Assembly (NCBI GenBank): GCA_965602635.1
Contig: CBFCZU010000110.1
Location: forward strand, 1-13,968
Reading direction: 5' to 3'
DNA length: 13,968 nucleotides
DNA from: CBFCZU01 sp965602635
GTDB lineage: Bacteria > Planctomycetota > Phycisphaerae > SM23-33
Under the pieces are notes generated by a model that ran no database searches, had not been told where the DNA came from, and was given only the letters and a program-made list of their open reading frames with translations. Every line of letters begins with the position of its first letter. The first letter of the stretch is position 1. The position numbers and the translations under genes are program-made. Positions 5,274 through 13,968 of the stretch are shown here, one piece after another.

Positions 5274-6800
5274 TTTTGCAGTGCCAATCCGCACCCTGCC
5301 GGCTCTGCTGATGAGATCCAGGCCGGGGGATCGGGGCCGTCCCGCGAGCGCGTCGGCTGGGCGGCTGAACTGCTCCCGCCAGCCCGGTCCGGGCCGGGCT
5401 GGCGAACGGCCGCGATCGGTAACCAATCCGCCCCAACTCCGTCTGCCGCGCATATCGACCCCGGCCGTGCTGAAGCTAGACGAACGCAGCGAAGCCTCCG
5501 ATGTGGCTAGTTGGACCGAGCCGCACTCTGTCAGTGCGGTGACCGGCAGGTCCCCCAACGCGCCGGGGCCGAGATCCACCTGGATGTCCCCGGACTCGGA
5601 GACAACGCGATGGTCCGCATGCGTGAGCCTCTTCCTGCACACGAGGATTGTCTGGCCGAAATCGTTTCGCACGTCGATCTTTCCGGTGACGTCCTCCAGG
5701 TGCAGGGACGCCCGACAGAACCAGCCTCGGAAGTCTCCTTTGATGCCGACGTACCGGTACTGGCCCGGGTCCGCATGCCTAAATGTCACCCGTCCTCCTT
5801 TGTGCGGCGTGCTGGAGTTCTCGCGGTACCCCGTCAGGACGATGGATACGTTCCCCCGGATCTTCTCGAGGATCTGCATGGGGACGCCGCGCGCCTTCAG
5901 CGGCCCATGGTGGTCTTTGACCCGGTACGTGGCTTGATAGTCGCGGTTCCCGATGCCCACGATCTCCAAGGCGGCGTGCACGGACTCGACTTGGAGTCCT
6001 TCCAGGGCGCCCCGGACAACCACCATCTTGCAGGTGGGCACGTACACGGTCAGGCTGGCGTGGCGCCGCCACTCGCTTCCGCTTATCCCTTCACCACCTT
6101 TGCTGGTCAGCTCATAGACGAACTGCCGGTTGCCCTCCTGCGACGTCAGGCCAGTTACTCGGACCATGTCGATTTCCCCGCCGGCGAGCTGCTTGAAGCT
6201 CCCCCCGGGCACCTTGGCCGCCGGCACCCGGCTATGCTCGGCGCGGATCCCTGCGAGGTCCGCGTCAACCGGTTCGCCCTTGACGTTGAAGACCCTTTTC
6301 TCCAGGACGCACTTCACGCGCGGCTGGTCCCAGCCCACGATGCGAACATTGCCGGCCTCGACCTGCAAGCAGCCCGCTTTGCCCAACTCAAAGCTCTGGG
6401 TGGCCGTGCTCTTGTGAACCGCGACGGCCGATACGTACACCTGTTTCTTCTCGATCTCGGCCAGCGTCTTTCGTATCGCCCCCTGCAGCTCGGCGATCTT
6501 GGCTTGTGCCTGCTTCTCATCGATTCGTGCCTCACGAATGTCCGCTTTTAGGTGCCTCACGCGTGCGACGAGAGAGTCGTGCTTTTTCTTGAGGGACTTG
6601 GCGACGAAGTAGGCCGCGCCAACATCACGGCGGAAGACGGCGTGCCCCTCGGGCGCAGCCACCTCTGCCCTGGGCAACTCTTGCGCCCCAAGCGGCAAGG
6701 CCGCCAGGCCCGTCAGGAGAATGGCCGAGCACAAGCCAAGGGGTCTTGCCTGCATCCCAAGCGACCACGTATCCAGCATCCGGGTTACACGACAACGCAT
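5253..6800 (-). CDS. Secreted DUF4097-like beta-repeat protein with N-terminal coiled coil
   Basis: A 515-residue protein. The start at 6800 is chosen because GAGGAGG lies 7 nt upstream and it places a signal peptide at the front (hydrophobic LCSAILLTGLAALPLGA, about residues 23-39). Residues about 58-115 are a charged coiled coil (SLKKKHDSLVARVRHLK through RKTLAEIEKKQ). The rest is beta-rich and resembles DUF4097 putative adhesins (VEAGNVRIVGWDQPRVKCVLE, later GDIQVDLGPG). It is the third gene after a sigma and an anti-sigma gene, 19 nt behind the latter, so it is probably the target or sensor of that module, acting outside the cytoplasmic membrane. The last codons run into a REP-like palindrome, and the terminal 80 residues are rich in R, P and G, so the C-terminus may be altered. 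No enzyme motif seen. Confidence 0.7.
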   Translation of the reverse strand: MRCRVTRMLDTWSLGMQARPLGLCSAILLTGLAALPLGAQELPRAEVAAPEGHAVFRRDVGAAYFVAKSLKKKHDSLVARVRHLKADIREARIDEKQAQAKIAELQGAIRKTLAEIEKKQVYVSAVAVHKSTATQSFELGKAGCLQVEAGNVRIVGWDQPRVKCVLEKRVFNVKGEPVDADLAGIRAEHSRVPAAKVPGGSFKQLAGGEIDMVRVTGLTSQEGNRQFVYELTSKGGEGISGSEWRRHASLTVYVPTCKMVVVRGALEGLQVESVHAALEIVGIGNRDYQATYRVKDHHGPLKARGVPMQILEKIRGNVSIVLTGYRENSSTPHKGGRVTFRHADPGQYRYVGIKGDFRGWFCRASLHLEDVTGKIDVRNDFGQTILVCRKRLTHADHRVVSESGDIQVDLGPGALGDLPVTALTECGSVQLATSEASLRSSSFSTAGVDMRGRRSWGGLVTDRGRSPARPGPGWREQFSRPADALAGRPRSPGLDLISRAGRVRIGTAKAVGPRR

Positions 6801-6819
6801 GGCGTATCCTCCTCTAAGG

Positions 6820-7344
6820 TCAGGGTCCTTCGTATTCCAGGAGCAGCTGATCCACCTGCTTTCGTTCATCCAGCATGGCGGCCCGCCGGGACAACTCCTC
6901 CAGCTCTTCAGATAGAGCCAGAAGCTGCGACTTCATTTGCCGAATCTGGCGGACCGCCTCGTCATCGATGGTCTGGCTCCCGGTTGGTTGACTGACCGGT
7001 GTCCGCCCATGCGAGACAACCTCGACGGGTCCGCCCGCATTCCACTGCCAAGCCGTCCAAGCCAGGGCGATGAGGATGGATATCGCAGCGACACCCGCTC
7101 CGGCCAGCACAGCGACCCGAACGGCCGACACGCCCGGCCGGGCGGCATCGACCTGCGAGGCGCGCTCCCACGGTCTGCGCTCTGCCCGGGAAAGCGGCTC
7201 GGCCCGGGCCAGCTCGCGACGCGCCCTGCCCAGATGAGCCAGCCACCGGGCGCAGCTTGGGCACTTCGCCGCATGACGCCGGGCCAGCAGCCGCTGGGCG
7301 AAGTTCCCCGTCTCGATCCACTTCCACAGGTCTTCGCAATTCAT
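6820..7344 (-). CDS. Zinc-motif anti-sigma factor, single-pass membrane (module 2)
   Basis: A 174-residue protein whose ATG overlaps the sigma factor's TGA (ATGA at 7341-7344). The classical zinc anti-sigma motif HxxxCxxC is present as H24, C28, C31 (RHAAKCPSC). A single membrane helix covers about residues 75-97 (VRVAVLAGAGVAAISILIALAWT). Outside the membrane the tail (about 125-170) is predicted to be a coiled coil (VRQIRQMKSQLLALSEELEEL). The family holds its ECF sigma factor inactive at the membrane and releases it on a signal. The coiled coils here and in the downstream secreted protein could interact, which would make the latter a sensor; that is inference. Confidence 0.85.
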   Translation of the reverse strand: MNCEDLWKWIETGNFAQRLLARRHAAKCPSCARWLAHLGRARRELARAEPLSRAERRPWERASQVDAARPGVSAVRVAVLAGAGVAAISILIALAWTAWQWNAGGPVEVVSHGRTPVSQPTGSQTIDDEAVRQIRQMKSQLLALSEELEELSRRAAMLDERKQVDQLLLEYEGP

Positions 7345-7832
7345 GACATGGCCTTCCTCAGCCGGTCCAAGCCGTTGTTAAGGCGACTCTTGGCCGTGCC
7401 CAGCGAGATGCCCATCGCCTTGGCGGTCTGGCGCAGTGTCAGGCCTCCGGTGTAGTGCAGCACAATCACTTCGTGGATCGGGCCGGGGAGTCCCGCCACC
7501 GCGGTCTGTACGCGTTGGCGCTCCTCAGACCGCTGCGCCTGCTGGGCCGGGCCGGGAAACGTTTCGTCCGGATCATCCCGCAACTCAACATGGGTCGGAC
7601 TTCGCGACCGGTAGTCGAGGTAGCTTCGGTAAGCCACCGTCATCAGCCACGCTCGCGGCGCTCTCAACCGATTCCTGCGGGGCAGGTAGCGCCAGACCCG
7701 CATGGCCGTTTCCTGGAAAACGTCCTCGGCGTCGTGCGAACTCCTGCAGAGACGCCGTAACGTGGCCAGGACCACCGCACCGTGGCGGTCGAGCAATTCG
7801 AGGAAGAACCGCCGCTCTGCCTCTCGACCCAC
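7341..7832 (-). CDS. ECF-type RNA polymerase sigma factor (module 2)
   Basis: A 163-residue ECF sigma factor starting at GTG 7832, with GAGG 8 nt upstream. Region 2 includes HDAEDVFQETAMRVWRYL and PRAWLMTVAYRSYLDYRSR (about residues 33-78). Region 4 includes LPGPIHEVIVLHYTGGLTLRQTA and the recognition helix SLGTAKSRLNNGLDRLRKAM (about 114-162). The HDAEDVFQET motif is the canonical core-binding helix. It is first in a three-gene operon with its anti-sigma factor and a secreted DUF4097-like protein, and points towards the plus-strand sigma module. Its promoter should lie in 7833-7960, but I could not identify a confident site. Confidence 0.92.
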   Translation of the reverse strand: MGREAERRFFLELLDRHGAVVLATLRRLCRSSHDAEDVFQETAMRVWRYLPRRNRLRAPRAWLMTVAYRSYLDYRSRSPTHVELRDDPDETFPGPAQQAQRSEERQRVQTAVAGLPGPIHEVIVLHYTGGLTLRQTAKAMGISLGTAKSRLNNGLDRLRKAMS

Positions 7833-8081
7833 TACACATACCTCGCCTAGCCTGCTTGTTGCATGACCACCGTAGGGCAGGGCCCCCCTGCAGCATCCGG
7901 GCTAGCCGCCTCGACCGCTTTCGGCTCTCTCTATCCAGTCAGACCGCAAACCAGCCCAAGGTGTTCGATATTTTCCCGCACGAGTTCTCGCGGGCAGGAA
8001 TCACGAATTCCGGTGCGAGAGAATCGTCTCCCGCAAAGGTGCTTACCGCATGAACCCGCAAGGGGCCATGCGATAAGCAGG
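7833..8081. other. Intergenic region upstream of sigma module 2, with one hairpin
   Basis: No convincing gene. CCCGC (7975-7979) pairs with GCGGG (7990-7994), and the interior CGAGTTCTCG is nearly self-complementary, giving a strong stem. It lies about 80 nt downstream of the PHP gene's stop on the minus strand and could end that transcript, though no U-tract follows. The promoter of the sigma operon must be here, but no consensus boxes stand out. Confidence 0.35.
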
Positions 8082-8852
8082 CTAACCCCTGGCCGGGGGC
8101 TCGCCCCCCGGCCGCCAGAGGCGCTCGTCCGGCAGGGCGAGGCGGTCGAAGACCTCCCAGGCCAGGTGGATGTCCGCCAGGTTATCGACGTCGTGGGCGT
8201 CGGAGCCGAGGGCGAACGTCACACCCTCGTCGGCCAGGATGGCGAGGTAGTCCACGTACGCCGACAGATAGCCGGCAGGGCGGTTGGCGAGGTTCGCGCA
8301 GGCGTTGATCTCGATGGCGGTGTTCGTCGCGACGGCCGCCTGACCCAGCTCGCGCGTCAGCGGGTCGGGCACCACCCGGACCGACTCGAAGGCCGGGAAG
8401 CCCTTGTTGCGGAACTCGCCGCCGCTGAACCACCACGGATGCACCAGCACGTCCACCAGCTCGTCGCGGCAGGTGAGCAGGTGGTGGCGGTGCTGGGTCT
8501 CGATGATCTTCGTCAGGTCGTACTCGTCGAGGTACGTGCTGTGTATGCCGCCGATGGCGAACTGGAAGCCGTAGTCGGCCTTGATGTCGTCGTTGAAGAC
8601 GAACCCCTCGTCGGCCCCGGTGAAGTTCAGCTCGACGCCGAAATAGACCGGCAGGTCGGTTTCCAGGGCGTGGATGTCGGCCAGGATGAGGCGGTGCAGC
8701 TCCAGCCGGTCGGCGGTGTTGAGGTGGTCGGTGATTCCGATGCACTCGGCGCCGACCTCCCGGCAGCGGCGGGCGATGGCGTCCAGCTCCATCGTCTCGT
8801 TGGCGCAGCCGAGGTACTTGGTGTGGATGTGGAAATCGCACTTGAACGCCAT
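8082..8852 (-). CDS. PHP-domain metal-dependent phosphoesterase/hydrolase
   Basis: A 256-residue protein. ATG 8852 is preferred over GTG 8855 because AGAGG sits 8 nt before it. The PHP metal-ligand set is complete: DFHIHT near the N-terminus (HxH), GITDH (about residue 42), the glutamate of FGVELNF (about 74), the histidine of GGIHSTY (about 104), LVHPWW (about 138), and GSDAHD near 217-221. These bind two or three metal ions, and the family hydrolyses phosphoesters; histidinol-phosphatase-like and nucleotide-directed members exist, so the substrate is open. It is the last gene of the minus-strand cluster, 40 nt behind an amidohydrolase. Its last third is present twice more in the window as truncated copies (1964-2318 and 5042-5242). 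Confidence 0.88.
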   Translation of the reverse strand: MAFKCDFHIHTKYLGCANETMELDAIARRCREVGAECIGITDHLNTADRLELHRLILADIHALETDLPVYFGVELNFTGADEGFVFNDDIKADYGFQFAIGGIHSTYLDEYDLTKIIETQHRHHLLTCRDELVDVLVHPWWFSGGEFRNKGFPAFESVRVVPDPLTRELGQAAVATNTAIEINACANLANRPAGYLSAYVDYLAILADEGVTFALGSDAHDVDNLADIHLAWEVFDRLALPDERLWRPGGEPPARG

Positions 8853-8892
8853 CACTCATTCCTCTCACGGATTCGGTTCGCCTCGGATCGTT

Positions 8893-9708
8893 TCACGGCT
8901 TTATGCCCACCTTCGCCAGCAGCCTTTCGGCGTTGCAGTGCAGTATGTTGTGGCGGTCCCGGTCGGTGATCTCGGCTGAGAGCACTGCCCCGATGCCGTG
9001 GTGGGGGTCGAACCAGGGCAGATCGGTGCCGAACAGCAGCCTCTCGCCGAGGGCGGCGGCGACGAACTTCTCGACCGGCCCGCGGTCGTCGAGCACGGCC
9101 GTCAGGTCAAGATAGACATTGGGGAAGTCCCGCGCGACGGCGACCGCCTCGTCCCAGGCCCCGTGCAGCGAGTGCCCCAGCAGCAGGTGGACGTTGGGGT
9201 ACTTGCCCGCGGCCTTGCGCACCTGCTCGGGTCCGTCGTGGCGGCTGCCTTCCCAGGTGTGCCCCAGGACCAGCAGCGACCGCTCATCGGCGAACCGCCA
9301 CGCCGGCTCGTAGGCCGGGGCGTCCCAAGGCACCTTGTGATAGCTCGCCAGCAGCTTGAAGCCCACGAACACGTCGCGATGCTCGTCGAAGGCGGCGATG
9401 TCGGCGGCGAGCGCCTCGCCGTAGTGGGGGTTGACCCCCAGGTACGCCCGCAGCCGGTCGGGGTAGCTCCGCACGGCCTCGACGTTCGCGGCGTTGCCGA
9501 TCTCCGGGCTGAAGAGCATGGCGTGGTGGCAGAACACGAGCATCCGCACGCCGGCCTGGTCCATGCTGTGGATCATCGCCTCGGTCGAGGCGCGCGGGAA
9601 ATAAATGCCGCGCCACCGCCCCATGTGCCCGTGCATGTCGATCACCGGGCAGTCGTCGGACCGCCCGCGGGTCCAGAACTCCTTGGCCAGGGCGCTGTCG
9701 CTTATCAC
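8893..9708 (-). CDS. Amidohydrolase-family (Amidohydro_2) metal-dependent hydrolase
   Basis: A 271-residue TIM-barrel hydrolase. Ligands visible: DMHGHMG gives H26 and H28, K118 lies in VGFKLL, H150 in LGHTWEG, H179 in LLGHSLHG and D229 in LFGTDLPWF, so the active site appears complete. The family hydrolyses or decarboxylates small cyclic or acidic compounds; the substrate is unknown. The GTG start (9708) overlaps the TGA of the preceding gene as GTGA, so the two amidohydrolase-fold proteins are translationally coupled and probably made in equal amounts. Downstream lies a PHP hydrolase and two genes upstream a DegT-type aminotransferase, suggesting catabolism or modification of an amino-sugar or cyclitol-like compound (inference). 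Confidence 0.9.
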   Translation of the reverse strand: MISDSALAKEFWTRGRSDDCPVIDMHGHMGRWRGIYFPRASTEAMIHSMDQAGVRMLVFCHHAMLFSPEIGNAANVEAVRSYPDRLRAYLGVNPHYGEALAADIAAFDEHRDVFVGFKLLASYHKVPWDAPAYEPAWRFADERSLLVLGHTWEGSRHDGPEQVRKAAGKYPNVHLLLGHSLHGAWDEAVAVARDFPNVYLDLTAVLDDRGPVEKFVAAALGERLLFGTDLPWFDPHHGIGAVLSAEITDRDRHNILHCNAERLLAKVGIKP

Positions 9709-10442
9709 GTCTTCACCTCGCCGGTCAGCCGCCGGAGGTTGCTCGCGGCGATGGCCTGCTTGTCGGCGTCGGAGATCTCCGCCCGGGCGAGCGCGAGCAT
9801 CATCGCCCCGTGGTAGGCGGCCGGGAATCCCGAGCCGAAGAGCATCCTACCCGCCCCGTAGTCGGCGACGAACGCCTCGATGCCGCCGTCGAGCATGTAG
9901 TCGCTGATGTCCAGGTAAACGTTGGGGTAGCGCTCGATCAGCGGGCGGAAGTATCGGTCGGCCCCCCAGCAGCCAATCTCGCTCAGGACAACCGTCAGCT
10001 CCGGCAGCTCGCGCAGCAGGTCGTGCACGCCCCGCCACTGCTTGCCTACCGAGACGATCAGCGGGGCGCGGGCGGCGATCATCAGCTCCAGCAGGCCGCC
10101 GACGGCGTCGGCGCGGAGGACGTATCGGTTCTCCTCGGGGAATGCCCGGAATGCCCTGACGCCCGCGGCCAGGGCCCGGTCGAGCCACTCGGCCGGGGGG
10201 CCCAGCTCGCCGGTCTGCGGGGGGAGGATCGTCCAGCACCCGAGAAGCCGCTGCCGCCCGGCGATGCCCCGCGCGAGCAGATCGTTGCCAGTGAGCGGGT
10301 CGAGGTCGCGCTGGGCGACGTGCCAGACAAGCGCCCCGGCGATGCCGGCGCGGTCCATGGCCGCGGTCAACTCCTCAGCCGACGCGGCCGGGCCGCCGCC
10401 GGACGGCTGGCCGATGTAACAGTTGCAGTCGAAGAACTCCAT
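9705..10442 (-). CDS. Amidohydrolase-fold pseudoenzyme lacking metal ligands
   Basis: About 245 residues from ATG 10442; ATGs at 10454 and 10457 are alternatives, and none has a strong ribosome-binding site. The overall pattern follows its neighbour (YPNVYLDIS, RMLFGSGFP, DKQAIAASNLRRL), so the fold is Amidohydro_2. The metal ligands are gone: the HxH site reads DCNCYIG (5-11), the first barrel histidine position is SVGKQW (131-136), the second is LSEIGCW (E155), and the final aspartate is glycine (G205 in GSGFP). It cannot bind metal in the usual way. Coupled by a 4-nt overlap to an intact paralogue, it may be a regulatory or structural partner subunit. The frame is intact and conserved in style, so it is not a decaying gene. 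Confidence 0.82.
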   Translation of the reverse strand: MEFFDCNCYIGQPSGGGPAASAEELTAAMDRAGIAGALVWHVAQRDLDPLTGNDLLARGIAGRQRLLGCWTILPPQTGELGPPAEWLDRALAAGVRAFRAFPEENRYVLRADAVGGLLELMIAARAPLIVSVGKQWRGVHDLLRELPELTVVLSEIGCWGADRYFRPLIERYPNVYLDISDYMLDGGIEAFVADYGAGRMLFGSGFPAAYHGAMMLALARAEISDADKQAIAASNLRRLTGEVKT

Positions 10443-10480
10443 GCGATCTCGCATCATCCGCCGCCCGCCGACAGCGGTCA

Positions 10481-10560
10481 GCGATCTACGTCCACGAATT
10501 ACTCGTGCTTCGCAGCGAAGCGCCGCTTCGCAGAGTAGTACACAAATTACACGAAGACGG
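10481..10560. repeat. Palindromic repeat between aminotransferase and amidohydrolase genes
   Basis: A direct repeat (CACGAATTAC at 10493-10502 and CACAAATTAC at 10541-10550) flanks overlapping palindromes, the clearest being GCTTCG (10507-10512) with CGAAGC (10516-10521). CTTCGCAG also occurs twice (10508-10515, 10526-10533). Non-coding; it separates the aminotransferase from the rest of the cluster by about 170 nt. Resembles dispersed intergenic palindromes of planctomycete-type genomes (from memory). Confidence 0.45.
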
Positions 10561-10579
10561 TTGCGGCAATCAGCGGTCA

Positions 10580-10605
10580 CCCGCCTTCGCCGAGGCTACG
10601 GCGGG
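10580..10605 (-). terminator. Hairpin shortly behind the aminotransferase gene
   Basis: GGCGGG (10605-10600 region) pairs with CCCGCC (10580-10585), closing a 14-nt loop that itself contains GCC/GGC. It lies 9 nt behind the aminotransferase stop on the minus strand. There is no U-tract, so it may only stabilise or attenuate the message, leaving the downstream genes at lower expression. Confidence 0.35.
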
Positions 10606-10613
10606 CAAGGCTT

Positions 10614-11771
10614 TCACCTTGTCAGTTTTCTTGCCAGGTCGCGGGCCTCTTTGACGGTGGCCTTGTACGGCACGGTGATCGCCACGGTCCGCGCCAGCAC
10701 GTCCAGCGAGCGAGGGCACATGTCCTTGCTGTAGCTTATCTTGCGCTTGGCGAACCTGTAGGCGTCGAGCTGGCGGTGGTGGCTGCCGCGCTTGTTGAGG
10801 ATCGGCTCCCAGCGGTCGTAAACGTGCTTGCCGGTGTCGTAGGGGCGCATCAGGCCGGCGCGCTTCTTGTGCTTGGCAATGAACGCCAGCGCGTCGGCGC
10901 CGCTCTCGAACATCGCCACGACCATCGCCCCGCAGTCGCCGCCCGCGTCGTTGTCCCGGCAGAGGGCCAGCCGGCCGCTGCGGGCGAGCACCTCTCGCAT
11001 GGCCGCCGCCCGCGCCCGAAGCCGCCGGAGGATTCCGTCCAGCCGCTTGAGCTGCTCCCAGAGGATGGCGCCCATGATCTCCGATGCCCGCACCTTGGTC
11101 CCGGCGAACAGGGCCTCGCGGGGGCGCTGGGCGCTGGTGTAGAGGGTCAGCGCGCCGTCGTGGTAGATCAGCGACCGCTCGTACACGTCGCGCCTGCTGG
11201 TGAGGACGGCCCCGCCCTCGCCGCAGGAGATGTTCTTGTAGTAGTTGAAGCTGTATGCCCCGGCGTGGGCGATGGAGCCCAGCCGCCGGCCTCGGTACGA
11301 CCCCCCGACCGCCTGGCAGGCGTCCTCGACCACCAGCAGCTTCCGCCGGCGGGCGATCCGCATGATGGCCGACATGTCGCATGGCCGCCCGATCATGTGA
11401 ACCGGGACGATCGCCTTGGTGTAGCGGGTGATCTTCCGCTCAACGTCGGCCGGGTCGATCGCCAGCGTCTCGTCCACCTCGGCGATTATGGGCACCGCTC
11501 CCACGGCCAGCGGCGCCAGCGCCGTGGCCATGAATGTGTAGGCCGGGACGATCACCTCGTCTCCCGGCCCGACGCCGAGGCCGAGCAGGCCGGCGATGAT
11601 CGCCGTCGTGCCGCTGCACGTGGTGAGGGCGTACTTGACGCCCACCTTCCGCGCCAGGGCGGCCTCGAACCGCTCGCACCATCCCCCCTGGCCGCCGAAG
11701 TCGCGCATCAGCCGGCCGCTGTGGATCACCTTGGCGACCGCGTCGATCTCCGCCTGTCCTATCTCGTACAA
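10614..11771 (-). CDS. DegT/DnrJ/EryC1/StrS-family PLP-dependent aminotransferase
   Basis: A 385-residue protein. The start is TTG 11771, chosen because GGAGGA lies 5-6 nt upstream and the family's N-terminal region (GQAEIDAVAKVIHSGRLMRD) begins right after; open sequence further upstream runs into the dnaK terminator and is not coding. Family hallmarks: TCSGTTAI (51-58), VPAYTFMATA (75-84), VVEDACQAVG with D150 and Q153, and the PLP lysine K179 in SFNYYKNISCGEGG. Such enzymes transfer amino groups from glutamate or glutamine to keto-sugars or cyclitols. The usual length is 370-400 residues. It begins a minus-strand cluster with two amidohydrolase-fold proteins and a PHP hydrolase. Substrate unknown; a scyllo-inosamine or amino-sugar pathway is a guess. 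Confidence 0.9.
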   Translation of the reverse strand: MYEIGQAEIDAVAKVIHSGRLMRDFGGQGGWCERFEAALARKVGVKYALTTCSGTTAIIAGLLGLGVGPGDEVIVPAYTFMATALAPLAVGAVPIIAEVDETLAIDPADVERKITRYTKAIVPVHMIGRPCDMSAIMRIARRRKLLVVEDACQAVGGSYRGRRLGSIAHAGAYSFNYYKNISCGEGGAVLTSRRDVYERSLIYHDGALTLYTSAQRPREALFAGTKVRASEIMGAILWEQLKRLDGILRRLRARAAAMREVLARSGRLALCRDNDAGGDCGAMVVAMFESGADALAFIAKHKKRAGLMRPYDTGKHVYDRWEPILNKRGSHHRQLDAYRFAKRKISYSKDMCPRSLDVLARTVAITVPYKATVKEARDLARKLTR

Positions 11772-11853
11772 TTCGCTCCTCCGCGCATGGCGGCACTCGC
11801 GCGGGGATGTTACACGAGATCGCCCCCGGCAAGAAACAAAAGCTTGGGCGCAC

Positions 11854-11890
11854 GAAGAAGGCCCGCCGTCGCGGGACGCGGGCCCTCTTC
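11854..11890 (-). terminator. Strong terminator behind dnaK
   Basis: On minus-strand RNA, GAAGAGGGCCCGC (11890-11878) pairs with GCGGGCCTTCTTC (11866-11854): 13 pairs including one G-U, around an 11-nt loop. On the plus strand the same position would be an A-C mismatch, so the minus orientation is favoured. It starts 26 nt after the dnaK stop; a T-rich stretch follows about 12 nt beyond the stem. Confidence 0.7.
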
Positions 11891-11916
11891 CGGTCACGTT
11901 TGGGAAATGCCGGCTG

Positions 11917-13830
<1,914 letters not shown>

Positions 13831-13883
13831 TGCTCGGCTCCTTGAGGGCAAACTCCGCACGCAACAATACCACACTGACGGAG

Positions 13884-13899
13884 AGCAAGCCCCGTGCCA
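13884..13899 (-). promoter_or_regulatory. Sigma-54 (RpoN) -24/-12 promoter upstream of dnaK
   Basis: On the minus strand the sequence TGGCACG-GGGC-TTGCT matches the sigma-54 consensus TGGCACG-N4-TTGCW at every defined position. The -12 C is at 13885, so transcription should start near 13873 and give a leader of about 43 nt that carries the AAGGAG site. No good sigma-70 pair competes: a TTGACA at the window's edge has a poor -10. Use would require an AAA+ enhancer-binding activator. Repeated AACTT-containing words upstream (13900-13930) are possible but unproven activator sites. Confidence 0.7.
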
Positions 13900-13968
13900 G
13901 GAAGTTAAGATATTCTGGCAAAGAAAGTTAGGTTTTGTGCCGGCCCGGCGGGAGTGTCAAATCGGCCG

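Overview
The window is GC-rich bacterial chromosome. The most likely source is an uncultured member of Planctomycetota, perhaps Phycisphaerae-like. This is an inference from three things: two ECF sigma/anti-sigma modules with large extracytoplasmic partners, intergenic space packed with short hairpin repeats, and the style of the predicted proteins. No rRNA, tRNA or marker gene fixes the taxonomy.

Layout. Positions 1-721 hold no gene I can support; they are a mosaic of small repeats and hairpins. Positions 722-1710 (minus) carry a two-gene toxin-antitoxin-like operon: a Panacea-domain antitoxin followed by a small MazF/PemK-like protein, joined by a TAATG overlap. Positions 1711-2730 are again repeat-rich. 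They contain a truncated copy of the 3' end of a PHP-phosphoesterase gene and the second copy of a 195-bp element first seen at 167-361. Positions 2731-4976 (plus) encode an ECF sigma factor overlapping (ATGA) a 561-residue single-pass anti-sigma/LolA-like sensor. A second PHP-tail fragment lies at 5042-5242. Positions 5253-7832 (minus, convergent with the first module) encode a second ECF sigma factor, a zinc-motif anti-sigma factor overlapping it by ATGA, and a secreted DUF4097-like protein.

Positions 8082-11771 (minus) hold four genes in one direction, in transcription order: a DegT/DnrJ/EryC1/StrS aminotransferase, an amidohydrolase-fold protein that has lost its metal ligands, an intact amidohydrolase overlapping it by GTGA, and the full-length PHP-domain protein whose tail is copied twice elsewhere in the window. 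They look like a small-molecule metabolic cluster of unknown substrate. Positions 11917-13830 (minus) encode DnaK, with a strong terminator behind it and a textbook sigma-54 (-24/-12) promoter in front.

The points most worth a second look are the dispersed PHP gene tails and the 195-bp element that abuts one of them, the Panacea/MazF-like pair, the enzyme/pseudoenzyme amidohydrolase pair, and the sigma-54 promoter in front of dnaK. All statements come from reading the sequence and general family knowledge; no database search was run.
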